This document shows positions 46,120 through 54,337 of a DNA stretch of 64,000 nt, piece by piece; the first letter of the stretch is position 1; each line of letters begins with the position of its first letter. A program made the position numbers and the translations under genes. Origin of the DNA: Brevibacillus sp. SYP-B805. GTDB taxonomy: Bacteria > Bacillota > Bacilli > Brevibacillales > Brevibacillaceae. Under the pieces are notes generated by a model, which was not told the origin of the DNA, searched no databases, and saw nothing but the letters and a program-made list of their open reading frames with translations. The stretch lies in assembly GCF_011059135.1 (NCBI RefSeq), contig NZ_JAALGD010000002.1:372001-436000 (forward strand). Reading direction: 5' to 3'.

Positions 46120-46854
46120 TTACGCACCTCGGGGCTCTCTGAGTCCAAGCATCCGATCCGGATGATTTGTCACGATCTGCAGCTCCGGATGCAGCTTCAT
46201 CATTTGCTCCATATGGTGAGGGTCATCGATCGTCCAGGCGATCAGCGTAATGCCATCGCCGATCATGCGTGCGACGAAGTCCTTCGTCAGATAGGGATAC
46301 GCCATTGAAAGGATGGAGGCGCCCGTTTCCCGCAGCTGTTCCTCAAGGAGCGTCGGCATCCCATCGATGATCAGTCCGGTCCGGATCCCGTCATCCAGCG
46401 AGGAAACGGTTCGGATCGCGTCGTGGTTGAAGGACGTAATCATCACATCCGACCTCATGTCATACCGGCGGATCAGATCCACCACCTTCTTCTCCAGGCC
46501 TTCATACCGGTCTCCCGGTTTTTTCAGCTCGATATTCAGCTGACACTTGCCCTTGACCGCCTCCAACACTTCTTCGAGCGTGGGAATCGGCTCCCCTTGA
46601 AAGGCGGGGGCAAACCAGCTGCCGGCATCGAGGGCTGCCAGTTCCTCGTAGGTATGGTGGCCGACAAAGCCGGTGCCGTTTGTGGTGCGTTCCAGGGTAA
46701 AATCATGGATCACGACGGGAACCCCGTCTTTCGTCAGCTGCACATCGATCTCAATCGCCTCTATTTTCGGTTCTTCCAGCACCAGGTTGATCGCCGCCAT
46801 GGTGTTTTCCGGCGCTTTTCCGGACCACCCGCGATGCGCCATGCATGGATTCAT
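46120..46854 (-). CDS. Glycerophosphodiester phosphodiesterase
   Basis: A 244-residue GDPD TIM-barrel enzyme that hydrolyses glycerophosphodiesters to sn-glycerol 3-phosphate and an alcohol. Catalytic and metal residues are visible in MAHRGWSGKAPENTMAAI, AIEIDVQLTKDGVPVVIHD and LNIELKKPG. There is no signal peptide, so it is cytoplasmic (UgpQ-like). I start it at the ATG 46854 (MNPCMAHRGW), with GGGGAG upstream; the frame stays open much further but with no family resemblance. Confidence 0.92.
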   Translation of the reverse strand: MNPCMAHRGWSGKAPENTMAAINLVLEEPKIEAIEIDVQLTKDGVPVVIHDFTLERTTNGTGFVGHHTYEELAALDAGSWFAPAFQGEPIPTLEEVLEAVKGKCQLNIELKKPGDRYEGLEKKVVDLIRRYDMRSDVMITSFNHDAIRTVSSLDDGIRTGLIIDGMPTLLEEQLRETGASILSMAYPYLTKDFVARMIGDGITLIAWTIDDPHHMEQMMKLHPELQIVTNHPDRMLGLREPRGA

Positions 46855-47043
46855 TCCCAACACTCCCCTCGTCCAATATGCGGAGCGGCAGCTTGTGATC
46901 GTACCAAAAACGCATGGATTTTCCTCCGTTCGTCCGACTTGCCATCCACCGGCGATTGCCGGGGAGGAAAAAGTGTGCAGGCGGTAGGGAAACCAACACC
47001 TCAACGCCCCTGGACCAATATCATGGGTAATGAGGTGATGAAC

Positions 47044-47562
47044 ATGAATTCGGGAAGAGAAATCAAAGCCGGCGATATCCTTGTCGCCTGCGACAACCTG
47101 TATCACATCCCGCACGGTTACATGGGACATGCGGCGATTGCAGTCGATGACAAATGGCTGGTGGAAGCCACCGACAACGTCCCCTATATCCGGATGAAAT
47201 CGTTCGAGCATTTTCTGAAAGAACACCCCATCCATGCCCAATACCGCCCCCGGTCGGCAGAGATGGGACAGATGGCGGCCTCCTGCGCCATGGACTACCA
47301 GCTGAAATATGCCAACAACCTGCGGCAAGGCGAAAACAAACCGACCTTCGCCTTTCTTTCCGGCTCGCCCTTGCACGATCCGTGGGGAACGGTTTACTGC
47401 TCGAAGCTGGTATGGTTAAGCTATTTCTACGGGGTACAGTATGCCTTTGCCAACGACTTCGGCCTGTTTACCCCGGAGGATTTGGATACCTGTTTGAAAC
47501 ATGACCCCCATTTCGAGCTGGTTTACCGGCATCCCCGATTCAGATTTGTGATAAACACATAA
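47044..47562 (+). CDS. Permuted papain-like (YiiX/NlpC-P60 superfamily) amidase
   Basis: A 172-residue protein without signal peptide. GYMGHAAIAVDDKWLVEATD holds the catalytic His region and WGTVYCSKLVWLSYFYG the nucleophilic Cys, in the His-before-Cys order of the circularly permuted NlpC/P60 group (YiiX/YebB/YycO-like). Members cleave amide or ester bonds in peptidoglycan or lipids; the substrate is unknown. GAGGTGA is six bases before the ATG. It is divergent from the GDPD gene and convergent with anmK. Confidence 0.75.
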   Translation: MNSGREIKAGDILVACDNLYHIPHGYMGHAAIAVDDKWLVEATDNVPYIRMKSFEHFLKEHPIHAQYRPRSAEMGQMAASCAMDYQLKYANNLRQGENKPTFAFLSGSPLHDPWGTVYCSKLVWLSYFYGVQYAFANDFGLFTPEDLDTCLKHDPHFELVYRHPRFRFVINT

Positions 47563-47590
47563 GCAAGCTCCCGGACAGGAAACCTCTTGC

Positions 47591-48814
47591 TCATGGCAGG
47601 CAGAGGTTCCCCAGCAGGACCGCCCGCCGAGCCCCTGTCACGGACGGAACGTTGCTCGGCCTGCCCATGAGCGTTTCATGGCCGAGAATGGCGAACGCGA
47701 TGGCTTCCTTGGCATCGTCCGGCACCCCGAAATCGCCTGCTGTCAGCAGGGCGACGCCGTCGGGAAGTTCCCGGCGAATCATCTCCAAGAGCGTCCGGTT
47801 ATGCGCTCCGCCGCCGGAGACGATCACCTCGTCCACCCGCCGGTGCGGAAACACAAATCGGCGGTATGCCTCGGTCATGGTGGCAGCCGTCAGGGCGGTC
47901 GCCGTCGCCACCAGATCGGCTTGGGACAGCCTGCGCCTTTCTCCTTCCCGGAGCAGCTGTTCGGCAAACGCCCTGCCGTACGCCTCCCGTCCCGTGCTCT
48001 TGGGTGGCGGTTGGGCGTAGTACGGGTCACGAAGCAGCTGTTCGAGAAGCGCTTCGCAGACGTTCCCCGCGGCAGCCAGCCGTCCCCCGTCATCGTACGC
48101 CTGTGCACCGCCCGTCACGGCGTGGACGATCTGATCAATCACCATGTTTCCCGGGCCGGTATCAAACGCGTACAGATCGCTCAGCGCCGCCCCCGCCGGA
48201 AGCACCGTCACATTCCCGATGCCGCCGATATTTTGCAGGAGGCGCCCCTTCCCGGGATCACGGAACAGGATGTAATCGGCATAGGGGACGAGCGGTGCGC
48301 CTTCTCCATCCGCAGCCAGATCCCTCGCCCGAAAGTTGCCGATCACCGGAATGCCTGTACGCTCGGTCAGGGTGGACAATTCGCCGATCTGCAGGGATGC
48401 CCGCACCGGCACGGTTCCGGTAGGACCGGGAAACGGCGTCCGGCCGGCGACATGCCAAACCGTCTGCCCATGCACACAGATGGCATCCACGGCGGCTGGT
48501 AAAACGCCCGCTTTGGCCAGCAGCTTCTGCACGGCTTCCGCATACCATTCGGCAAGCCCGAAATGGGCCGCGGTCAGCAGATCCAAACGGGCCGTCTCCA
48601 CGCTGCACAGGGAGACCAGCCGTTCCCGAAGATCGGCTGAGTAGGGGAGATACGCAAAATCTTTCAACGAAACCGCACGGATCTCCCCGTCTTCCTCCGT
48701 CTCAATGGCGACCAATGCGGCATCCACCCCGTCGAGTGATGTGCCCGACATCAATCCCACCAGCAAATGCTCCCGCTTTTCACGGTAGCCAGGCCACCCA
48801 TGCGCATGATTCAC
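47591..48814 (-). CDS. anmK: Anhydro-N-acetylmuramic acid kinase
   Basis: A 407-residue AnmK, which phosphorylates and opens 1,6-anhydroMurNAc released by cell-wall turnover, giving MurNAc-6-P. The ATP-binding signature VGLMSGTSLDGVDAALV lies near the N-terminus, followed by GNFRARDLAADGEGAPLVPY, LLQNIGGIGNVTVL and FDTGPGNMVIDQ, with VSGGGAHNRTL near the C-terminus. The start is a GTG (complement 48812-48814) after GGAGGGGG, giving a short N-terminal extension relative to most AnmK proteins. Confidence 0.93.
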   Translation of the reverse strand: MNHAHGWPGYREKREHLLVGLMSGTSLDGVDAALVAIETEEDGEIRAVSLKDFAYLPYSADLRERLVSLCSVETARLDLLTAAHFGLAEWYAEAVQKLLAKAGVLPAAVDAICVHGQTVWHVAGRTPFPGPTGTVPVRASLQIGELSTLTERTGIPVIGNFRARDLAADGEGAPLVPYADYILFRDPGKGRLLQNIGGIGNVTVLPAGAALSDLYAFDTGPGNMVIDQIVHAVTGGAQAYDDGGRLAAAGNVCEALLEQLLRDPYYAQPPPKSTGREAYGRAFAEQLLREGERRRLSQADLVATATALTAATMTEAYRRFVFPHRRVDEVIVSGGGAHNRTLLEMIRRELPDGVALLTAGDFGVPDDAKEAIAFAILGHETLMGRPSNVPSVTGARRAVLLGNLCLP

Positions 48815-48920
48815 AAAAGCCGCCCCCTCCTGTTTCTGACAGCGATGGCAAAACAACATCCTGGAAATATTGTATGACTGGCATGGGGCCCTTATCGGAA
48901 AAATTTGTACAGAAAAATGC

Positions 48921-48955
48921 AAAAAAGATCCCCTCCCGGCCTGGATGGCCGGAAG
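48921..48955 (-). terminator. Terminator of the mgl operon
   Basis: On the minus strand CCGGCC / GGCCGG within a longer imperfect stem is followed by GATCTTTTTTGC. Confidence 0.75.
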
Positions 48956-48973
48956 AGAACCTCTACCGAATAC

Positions 48974-49969
48974 TTATCGCTTCGCCAGATACTTCCGAAT
49001 GTCGAAAGCCACGGCCGTCACGATGATCAATCCTTTAATGATCAGCTGCCAGTATGGATTTACCCCGATAAAGGTCAAGCCGTAGTTGATGACGCCGAAG
49101 ATGAGCACCCCTGCCAGCACGCCCGGAACCGTCCCGATTCCGCCGGATGTCGATACCCCGCCTACCACGCAGGCGGCGATGGCGTCCAGTTCGTACATGT
49201 TGCCATAGTTGTTGGTGGCGCCGCCCGTTCTCGCCGCTTCGAGCACCCCGCCCAGGCCGTACAGCGCGCCGGCGATGGCATAGATGAAGAGCAGGTTCTT
49301 GCCTACATTGATCCCGGATACGATGGCCGCTTCCCTGTTGCCGCCGATCGCATACATGTTTTTGCCGAGCACGGTCTTGTTAAAGACGATCCATACCAGA
49401 ATGGAAACGATAATGGCAATCAGGACAAGAATGGGCATCCCGAACACATAGCCTGTCCCCAGGTTGGTAAAATCGGGACGCAGCCCCCCGATCGGCTGTG
49501 AATTGTTTGGAGGCAGATCGAAGTAAATGGAGTTGATGCCATAAACCATAACCATGGTGCCCAGTGTCGCAATAAAGGGAGGAATGCTGAATTTCGAAAT
49601 CACAAAACCGTTTAACAGCCCGACCAACAGACCCGCGACAATGGCGATCACGATGGGCAGCCATAGCGGCATCTCGCCCAGGTTGGGGTAGAACCGCTGG
49701 GCATAATCCGTGGTCTGCAGCATAGATGCCGACAATACCGCCGTCAATCCCACCACACGCCCGGTCGACAGGTCAACCCCGCCTGTAATCAGGACAAACG
49801 CCGCCCCCAGGGCGATGATCGTCCGGGTAGAGGATTGCAGCAAAATGTCGCGAAAAACCGTCAAGGACAAAAAACGCGTATCCCAAATGGCAATAGCGAT
49901 GACCAGAACGACCAGGACGATATAGATCGCGTTTTGCGACATGAAACTTATGATCTTTCTCCCACTCAT
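48974..49969 (-). CDS. mglC: Galactose/ribose-type ABC transporter permease
   Basis: A 331-residue permease of the BPD_transp_2 class, with about ten membrane helices. Motifs: AFVLITGGVDLSTGRVVGLTA, GKNMYAIGGNREAAIVSGINV (the coupling loop to the ATPase) and IAACVVGGVSTSGGIGTVPG. It forms the membrane channel for the sugar delivered by MglB. It is the last gene of mglB-mglA-mglC, 19 bases after mglA. Confidence 0.9.
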   Translation of the reverse strand: MSGRKIISFMSQNAIYIVLVVLVIAIAIWDTRFLSLTVFRDILLQSSTRTIIALGAAFVLITGGVDLSTGRVVGLTAVLSASMLQTTDYAQRFYPNLGEMPLWLPIVIAIVAGLLVGLLNGFVISKFSIPPFIATLGTMVMVYGINSIYFDLPPNNSQPIGGLRPDFTNLGTGYVFGMPILVLIAIIVSILVWIVFNKTVLGKNMYAIGGNREAAIVSGINVGKNLLFIYAIAGALYGLGGVLEAARTGGATNNYGNMYELDAIAACVVGGVSTSGGIGTVPGVLAGVLIFGVINYGLTFIGVNPYWQLIIKGLIIVTAVAFDIRKYLAKR

Positions 49970-49988
49970 CAGTTGTCAACCATCCTTC

Positions 49989-51503
49989 CTACACAAGTAA
50001 CCGGGTGGCAAGCCGCATGATCTCTTCTTCTGTTGCGCTTGCACCATCAACGAATCCTGATACCTGCCCCGCGCTCATAACCATGATGCGGTCCGACATG
50101 CCCATCAACTCGGGCAGTTCCGAGGAGATCATAATAATGCTTTTGCCTTGTTTGGCAAGATCGGCGATGATGGTATAGATTTCAAATTTTGCCCCGATGT
50201 CAATGCCGCGCGTCGGTTCATCGAGGATGAGGATATCGGGTTCCGTCAGCAGCCAGCGCGCAAAGATCACCTTTTGCTGATTCCCGCCCGACAAATCCTT
50301 GATCAGGGTTTTCAGGGAAGGGGTTTTGACCCTCAGCATTTTGACGTTCCGGTCGGCATCCTCTTTTCGCTTTTGCTGATGCAGAAGCTTATAGGGGGTC
50401 ACGTATTGGTGCTGGTTGGCAACCAGCGTGTTTTCCATGACCGACAAGACGGGGAAGATGCCCGTGACGCGCCGCTCCTCCGTCAGCAGCGCCATTTTAT
50501 GTTTTTTCGCGTCGATCGGCGAATTGATCTTCACTTCCCGATCATTGATAAAAATCTTGCCTGACGCGACTGATCTCAATCCAAACAAAGCTTCCACCAA
50601 TTCCGTCCGCTGCGCGCCGACAAGCCCGCCGACGCCCAGGATTTCCCCCCGGCGCAGCTCGAAGGAAACGTTGCGGAACGATTTGGCAAACGGGGATGTG
50701 AGTCCCTCCACCCGCAGCAATACTTCTCCCGGCGTATTGCTCCGCACCGGAAACCGCTGCGTCAGGTCGCGCCCCACCATCTTCGAGATGATCATGTCGA
50801 TGGTCATCTCCGATGCGGGCCATGTGCCGACAAGCTTGCCATCGCGCATGACGGTGACATCATCCGCAATCTTCAGAATTTCTTCCATTTTGTGGGAGAT
50901 GTAGATAATCGCGACTCCCCGTTCCTTCAGTTCATCGATCGTCTTAAACAGCTGTGCCACTTCATTTTCCGTCAGGGATGAGGTCGGTTCGTCCATGACG
51001 ATCACTTTGGAGTTGTAGGAGACCGCCTTGGCAATCTCCATCATCTGGATCTGCGATACGGACATGCTGCCGACGATTGTATCCGGCTTGATATCCATAT
51101 CCAGGTCTTGAAAAAGCTTTTGGGTATCTGCAAACATCTTTTTCTCGTCCACGAAGCGGAAGGGGCCAAACCCCTTGAGCGGAAATCTTCCCAACCAGAT
51201 ATTTTCCATCACATTGCGAAACGGAACGGGATGCAGCTCCTGGTGAATCATGGAGATGCCGTGATTCAGCGCATCTTTCGAGTTGGTGATGGTTACTTTT
51301 TGGCCGTTCAGCAGAATCTCGCCTTCATCAGGCCGGTAGATGCCGAACAGACATTTCATCAATGTCGATTTGCCGGCCCCATTCTCCCCCATGAGAGCAT
51401 GGACGGTACCCGGACGCACGCGGATGGTAACGCCATCCAGGGCCTTTACGCCGGGAAACTCTTTGGAGATGTTGATCATTTCAAGAAGATAGCGGTTGCC
51501 CAT
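49989..51503 (-). CDS. mglA: Galactose/ribose-type ABC transporter ATP-binding protein
   Basis: A 504-residue tandem ATPase typical of monosaccharide importers. The first domain has Walker A GENGAGKST, signature SVSQIQ and Walker B KVIVMDEPTS. The second has a degenerate Walker A (GGLVGAQRTEL), a canonical LSGGNQQKV signature and DILILDEPTRGIDIGAK, the asymmetry usual for MglA/RbsA. I start it at 51503, eight bases after GAGGGG; an ATG two codons earlier is possible. It is the middle gene of the operon. Confidence 0.92.
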   Translation of the reverse strand: MGNRYLLEMINISKEFPGVKALDGVTIRVRPGTVHALMGENGAGKSTLMKCLFGIYRPDEGEILLNGQKVTITNSKDALNHGISMIHQELHPVPFRNVMENIWLGRFPLKGFGPFRFVDEKKMFADTQKLFQDLDMDIKPDTIVGSMSVSQIQMMEIAKAVSYNSKVIVMDEPTSSLTENEVAQLFKTIDELKERGVAIIYISHKMEEILKIADDVTVMRDGKLVGTWPASEMTIDMIISKMVGRDLTQRFPVRSNTPGEVLLRVEGLTSPFAKSFRNVSFELRRGEILGVGGLVGAQRTELVEALFGLRSVASGKIFINDREVKINSPIDAKKHKMALLTEERRVTGIFPVLSVMENTLVANQHQYVTPYKLLHQQKRKEDADRNVKMLRVKTPSLKTLIKDLSGGNQQKVIFARWLLTEPDILILDEPTRGIDIGAKFEIYTIIADLAKQGKSIIMISSELPELMGMSDRIMVMSAGQVSGFVDGASATEEEIMRLATRLLV

Positions 51504-51595
51504 TCTCATCGCCCCTCACTAACCTGTTCCAGAGAAAGCCGGGGATCGTCCCAGGCCTTCGGTGTCGGCGACTGCCCGGTACACGAATGGAGAGA

Positions 51596-51630
51596 GCAAG
51601 GGGTCAACCCATCCTCGATTGTCCCCTTGC
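51596..51630 (-). other. Intercistronic hairpin between mglB and mglA
   Basis: A perfect 8-bp stem GCAAGGGG / CCCCTTGC (19-base loop) without a T run lies in the 170-base gap. Such hairpins commonly stabilise or enrich the binding-protein message over the distal genes. Confidence 0.5.
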
Positions 51631-51672
51631 CCCCCACTCTATTCACGGATCGACGATCTGTTCACGGCAGGC

Positions 51673-52728
51673 TTATTTCGCGTCGTTCATGTTTTCTTTG
51701 GTGATTTTTTTGTACGGTACCCAGACATACTTGCCGTCCACGATGTCGTAGCCTGTGTTTTCTTTGGTCGGCGTTTGGCCTTGACCCAGCACGGCGGCCA
51801 GATTCAGGGTAGCTTTCCCCTGGTTCTTGGCGTCGTTCAGCACGGTGCCGAGGAGCGTGCCTTCTTCCAGCGCCTGCAGGGCGGGAGCGGTAGCGTCAAC
51901 CCCTACGACCGGCATGTATTTGCCATCCTTGAAGTAGCCCGCCGCTTTCAGCGCCTCGATCGCGCCGAGCGCCATGTCGTCGTTGTTGGCGAAAACGGCT
52001 TCGATCTTGTCACCATGCGCGGCGAGGAACGCAGCCATCTTCTCCTGGCCTTTCACGCGATCCCACATCGCCGTGTCTTCCGCCAGCTTTTCAACCTTGA
52101 TGCCCGCATCTTCCACCGCCTTGATGGAGAACTTCGTACGCAGTTCGGCGTCCTGGTGGCCCGGTTCGCCTTTCAGCATCACGTATTGCAGCACGCCGTC
52201 CTTGTTTTTGTCAGCTTCCGGATGCGATTTCCAGTAGTCCACGATCAATTGGCCGGAGATCGTTCCGGATTCCTCCGCTTTTGCCCCTACATAGTACACT
52301 TTGTCCCACTTTTTCATATCTTCAGGCAGCGGTTCACGGTTGAAGAAGACGACCGGAATGTTGGCGTTTTTCGCCTTGTCAATCAAGACGCCGGCCGCGT
52401 TGCGGTCCACCGGGTTGATTGCAAGCGCATTCACTTTCTTTGTAATGAAGAGATCCACTTTATCGTTCTGGGTCGGTTGGGAGTTCTGGCTGTCCACGAT
52501 TTCAATGCTGGCTTTCCCTTCGGCAGCTGCCGCGATGGCGTTGCGCACACCGGTCATGAAGGTGTCATCAAACTTGTAAATGGCAACCCCGATGGACGGT
52601 TGGCTGCCGCCCCCTCCAGTTCCTCCTCCGGAAGCGCTTCCACTTCCAGTACTGCTGCCGGCACCACATCCTGCCAACACGGATGTCAGGCCTACCACGC
52701 TCAGTAACGTGAACACAACCTTCTTCAT
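51673..52728 (-). CDS. mglB: Galactose/glucose-type ABC transporter lipoprotein (substrate-binding)
   Basis: A 351-residue lipoprotein: signal sequence with lipobox LAGCG at about residues 19-23, a Ser/Gly linker (STGSGSASGGGTGGGG), then a Peripla_BP_4 domain. GVDATAPALQALEEGTLLGT and AVFANNDDMALGAIEALK are characteristic of MglB. Sugar specificity is inferred from similarity to galactose/glucose-binding proteins. It is the first gene of the operon. GGGGG precedes the ATG at 52728. Confidence 0.9.
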   Translation of the reverse strand: MKKVVFTLLSVVGLTSVLAGCGAGSSTGSGSASGGGTGGGGSQPSIGVAIYKFDDTFMTGVRNAIAAAAEGKASIEIVDSQNSQPTQNDKVDLFITKKVNALAINPVDRNAAGVLIDKAKNANIPVVFFNREPLPEDMKKWDKVYYVGAKAEESGTISGQLIVDYWKSHPEADKNKDGVLQYVMLKGEPGHQDAELRTKFSIKAVEDAGIKVEKLAEDTAMWDRVKGQEKMAAFLAAHGDKIEAVFANNDDMALGAIEALKAAGYFKDGKYMPVVGVDATAPALQALEEGTLLGTVLNDAKNQGKATLNLAAVLGQGQTPTKENTGYDIVDGKYVWVPYKKITKENMNDAK

Positions 52729-52780
52729 AATGATCCCCCTTTGTAAATTAATTAATTTAAAAAAGATACCTCTACCTGCT

Positions 52781-52809
52781 ATTCTAATCAAACATGTAAA
52801 CGTTGTCAA
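52781..52809 (-). promoter_or_regulatory. mgl promoter with overlapping cre site
   Basis: On the minus strand TTGACA (52804-52809) and TAGAAT (52781-52786) are 17 bases apart. TGTAAACGTTGTCA (52795-52808) fits the CcpA cre consensus with one mismatch and covers the -35, so glucose repression through CcpA is likely. Confidence 0.8.
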
Positions 52810-52828
52810 AACAGAAAATTATGAATGA

Positions 52829-53054
52829 AGATGATGACGGTTCCGAACTGTACAACTCCTTATGTATCAAGGCCTGGCAGAGTCGGCGGCCATTCGGTTC
52901 CGGCCAGGGAAACCGGCCTGCGCGAAAAAAAGGATGCCCGTCCGCATCGCGGCGCCTGTCAATCTGCCGATTTCCAGAAACCCACTATTTACGGAAATGA
53001 TTTTTAATCAGAAAATAGAAGCGCAACTGGATCCAGAAAGCAGTTCTTGGGATC
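52829..53054. other. Intergenic segment without a clear gene
   Basis: About 225 bases between the mgl promoter and the hairpin at 53055. Short open frames exist but none has a ribosome binding site or family resemblance. It may be the body of an untranslated RNA ending at the terminator that follows. Confidence 0.3.
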
Positions 53055-53098
53055 GGGAGGCAGCCAATTCTTGCAGACGGTTGCCTCCCCTTTTTTTT
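53055..53098 (+). terminator. Strong plus-strand terminator with no upstream gene
   Basis: GGGAGGCA (53055-53062) / TGCCTCCC (53082-53089) is followed by eight T. The nearest plus-strand gene is many kilobases away, and the genes on both sides are on the minus strand. Confidence 0.7.
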
Positions 53099-53111
53099 GG
53101 TTCTGCCTGAT

Positions 53112-53300
53112 TCAGGACTGCGTCCCGTTTGGGTCATGCTGATACCTGCGATGTTCAATCCGCGATCGGTTGCGAAGGACAAACCGCGACCATTCATCCA
53201 TCAATTCTTCAAACGAGGCATCATTGAGCGGTTTCCCGCAAGCATGCGTGATCCCGTTTCGAATCAGTTTCACAACCAGTTCTCCCCTGAAAAACGTCAT
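53112..53300 (-). CDS. Small protein of unknown function
   Basis: A 62-residue basic protein: GELVVKLIRNGITHACGKPL and SFEELMDEWSRFV suggest a short helix-helix fold, faintly like Fur-regulated basic proteins, but I cannot assign a family. The ATG at 53300 has GGGAGG about nine bases upstream. Confidence 0.5.
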   Translation of the reverse strand: MTFFRGELVVKLIRNGITHACGKPLNDASFEELMDEWSRFVLRNRSRIEHRRYQHDPNGTQS

Positions 53301-53411
53301 TCCTCTTCGCCTCCCGCTCTCCATTTGCCTCATACATATATATGATTTTTCCAAACCATTGACCAAGGAAAATAACCCCGCCACCGGCAGGGACAATTGG
53401 AAAGCCATGGA

Positions 53412-54113
53412 TCAGAAGCTGTAGATGACGTTGACCGACGCCTCGATTTTGATCTCCCCTGCGAAAATCTCCGTTGGGGCGATTCGTCCCAATTCGGCTG
53501 CCTGTCTTTGGGAGTAAACGATGGGAGGTGGAGCGGCGCCGCCTTCCGTGATCGAAACGACTCCCCTGATTCGCACGCCGGCTGCCGCCGCCAGCACCTC
53601 CGCTTTGGCTCGCGCATCCTGAACGGCTTGATCCAGCGCTTTTTTCTCGTATTCATCCCTTTTCTCCGTACCAAAGGAAAGGGCGTCGACACGATTGACA
53701 CCGGCTGCGGACAATTGGTCAAGCAGTCTGCCGACATTGCCCACGTCCCGGTAGGTTACACGCACGATTTGCTGTACCCGGTAGCCGGTAAGCTTTTGGT
53801 TGTCATACACCGGAAACGTGTTGAACTGGGTGGTCTGGATATCCTTCTCCGCCACCCCGGCCTTGATCAACGCCGCTTTCACGGCTTCAAAGATCCGGGC
53901 ATTTTTTTGCACCGCTTCGCTTGCCGTCTTGCCGGAGGTTTCCACGCCGAACTGGACGTACGCCACATCGGGGGCGGCCGTAACCGTACCGGTACCGACG
54001 ACCGAAATATGCCGGTTTGGCGCATCCGGCAGCGCATGGGCGGCTTCCGGTCGCGCCCATGGAACAAGGCAGAACAAAGCAAGGATAAGCATGATCCGGT
54101 TTACTTTTTTCAC
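53412..54113 (-). CDS. SIMPL-domain (DUF541) exported protein
   Basis: A 233-residue exported protein with an N-terminal signal sequence (RIMLILALFCLVPWARPEAA) and a SIMPL/DUF541 domain (ISVVGTGTVTAAPDVAYVQFG; QDARAKAEVLAAAAGVRIRG). Relatives form ring-shaped periplasmic or surface oligomers linked to oxidative stress; the function here is unknown. The GTG at 54113 follows AAAGGAG, at a slightly long distance. Confidence 0.85.
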   Translation of the reverse strand: MKKVNRIMLILALFCLVPWARPEAAHALPDAPNRHISVVGTGTVTAAPDVAYVQFGVETSGKTASEAVQKNARIFEAVKAALIKAGVAEKDIQTTQFNTFPVYDNQKLTGYRVQQIVRVTYRDVGNVGRLLDQLSAAGVNRVDALSFGTEKRDEYEKKALDQAVQDARAKAEVLAAAAGVRIRGVVSITEGGAAPPPIVYSQRQAAELGRIAPTEIFAGEIKIEASVNVIYSF

Positions 54114-54256
54114 GGCTGGCAAAAACTCCTTTGTCTTTTCGGTTCCTTCCATTCCTTAGTCTTTGCAGCCAACCGCAACCCTTATGCGCCTTTCTGCTGC
54201 GAAGATTGAAGCGCAAACGAGGCTTTTGTCTGCCGTGATATCCTGTGCGAGAAGAC

Positions 54257-54291
54257 GCCAAAGCCCCTTGCCATGATCAAGGGGCTTTGGC
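54257..54291. terminator. Hairpin after atoE
   Basis: A perfect 14-bp stem GCCAAAGCCCCTTG / CAAGGGGCTTTGGC with a 7-base loop lies between atoE and the SIMPL gene. The following T run is short. Confidence 0.65.
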
Positions 54292-54337
54292 CGCCTGCCG
54301 TGCGGAAGCGATCCGCAAGACAGAGAACGATTTAGAT

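Noticed and set aside
53370-53392. CCCCGCC stretch near the SIMPL gene as another member of the CCCCGCCGAC family
   Set aside because: Only seven bases agree and neither the partner arm nor the flanks are present.
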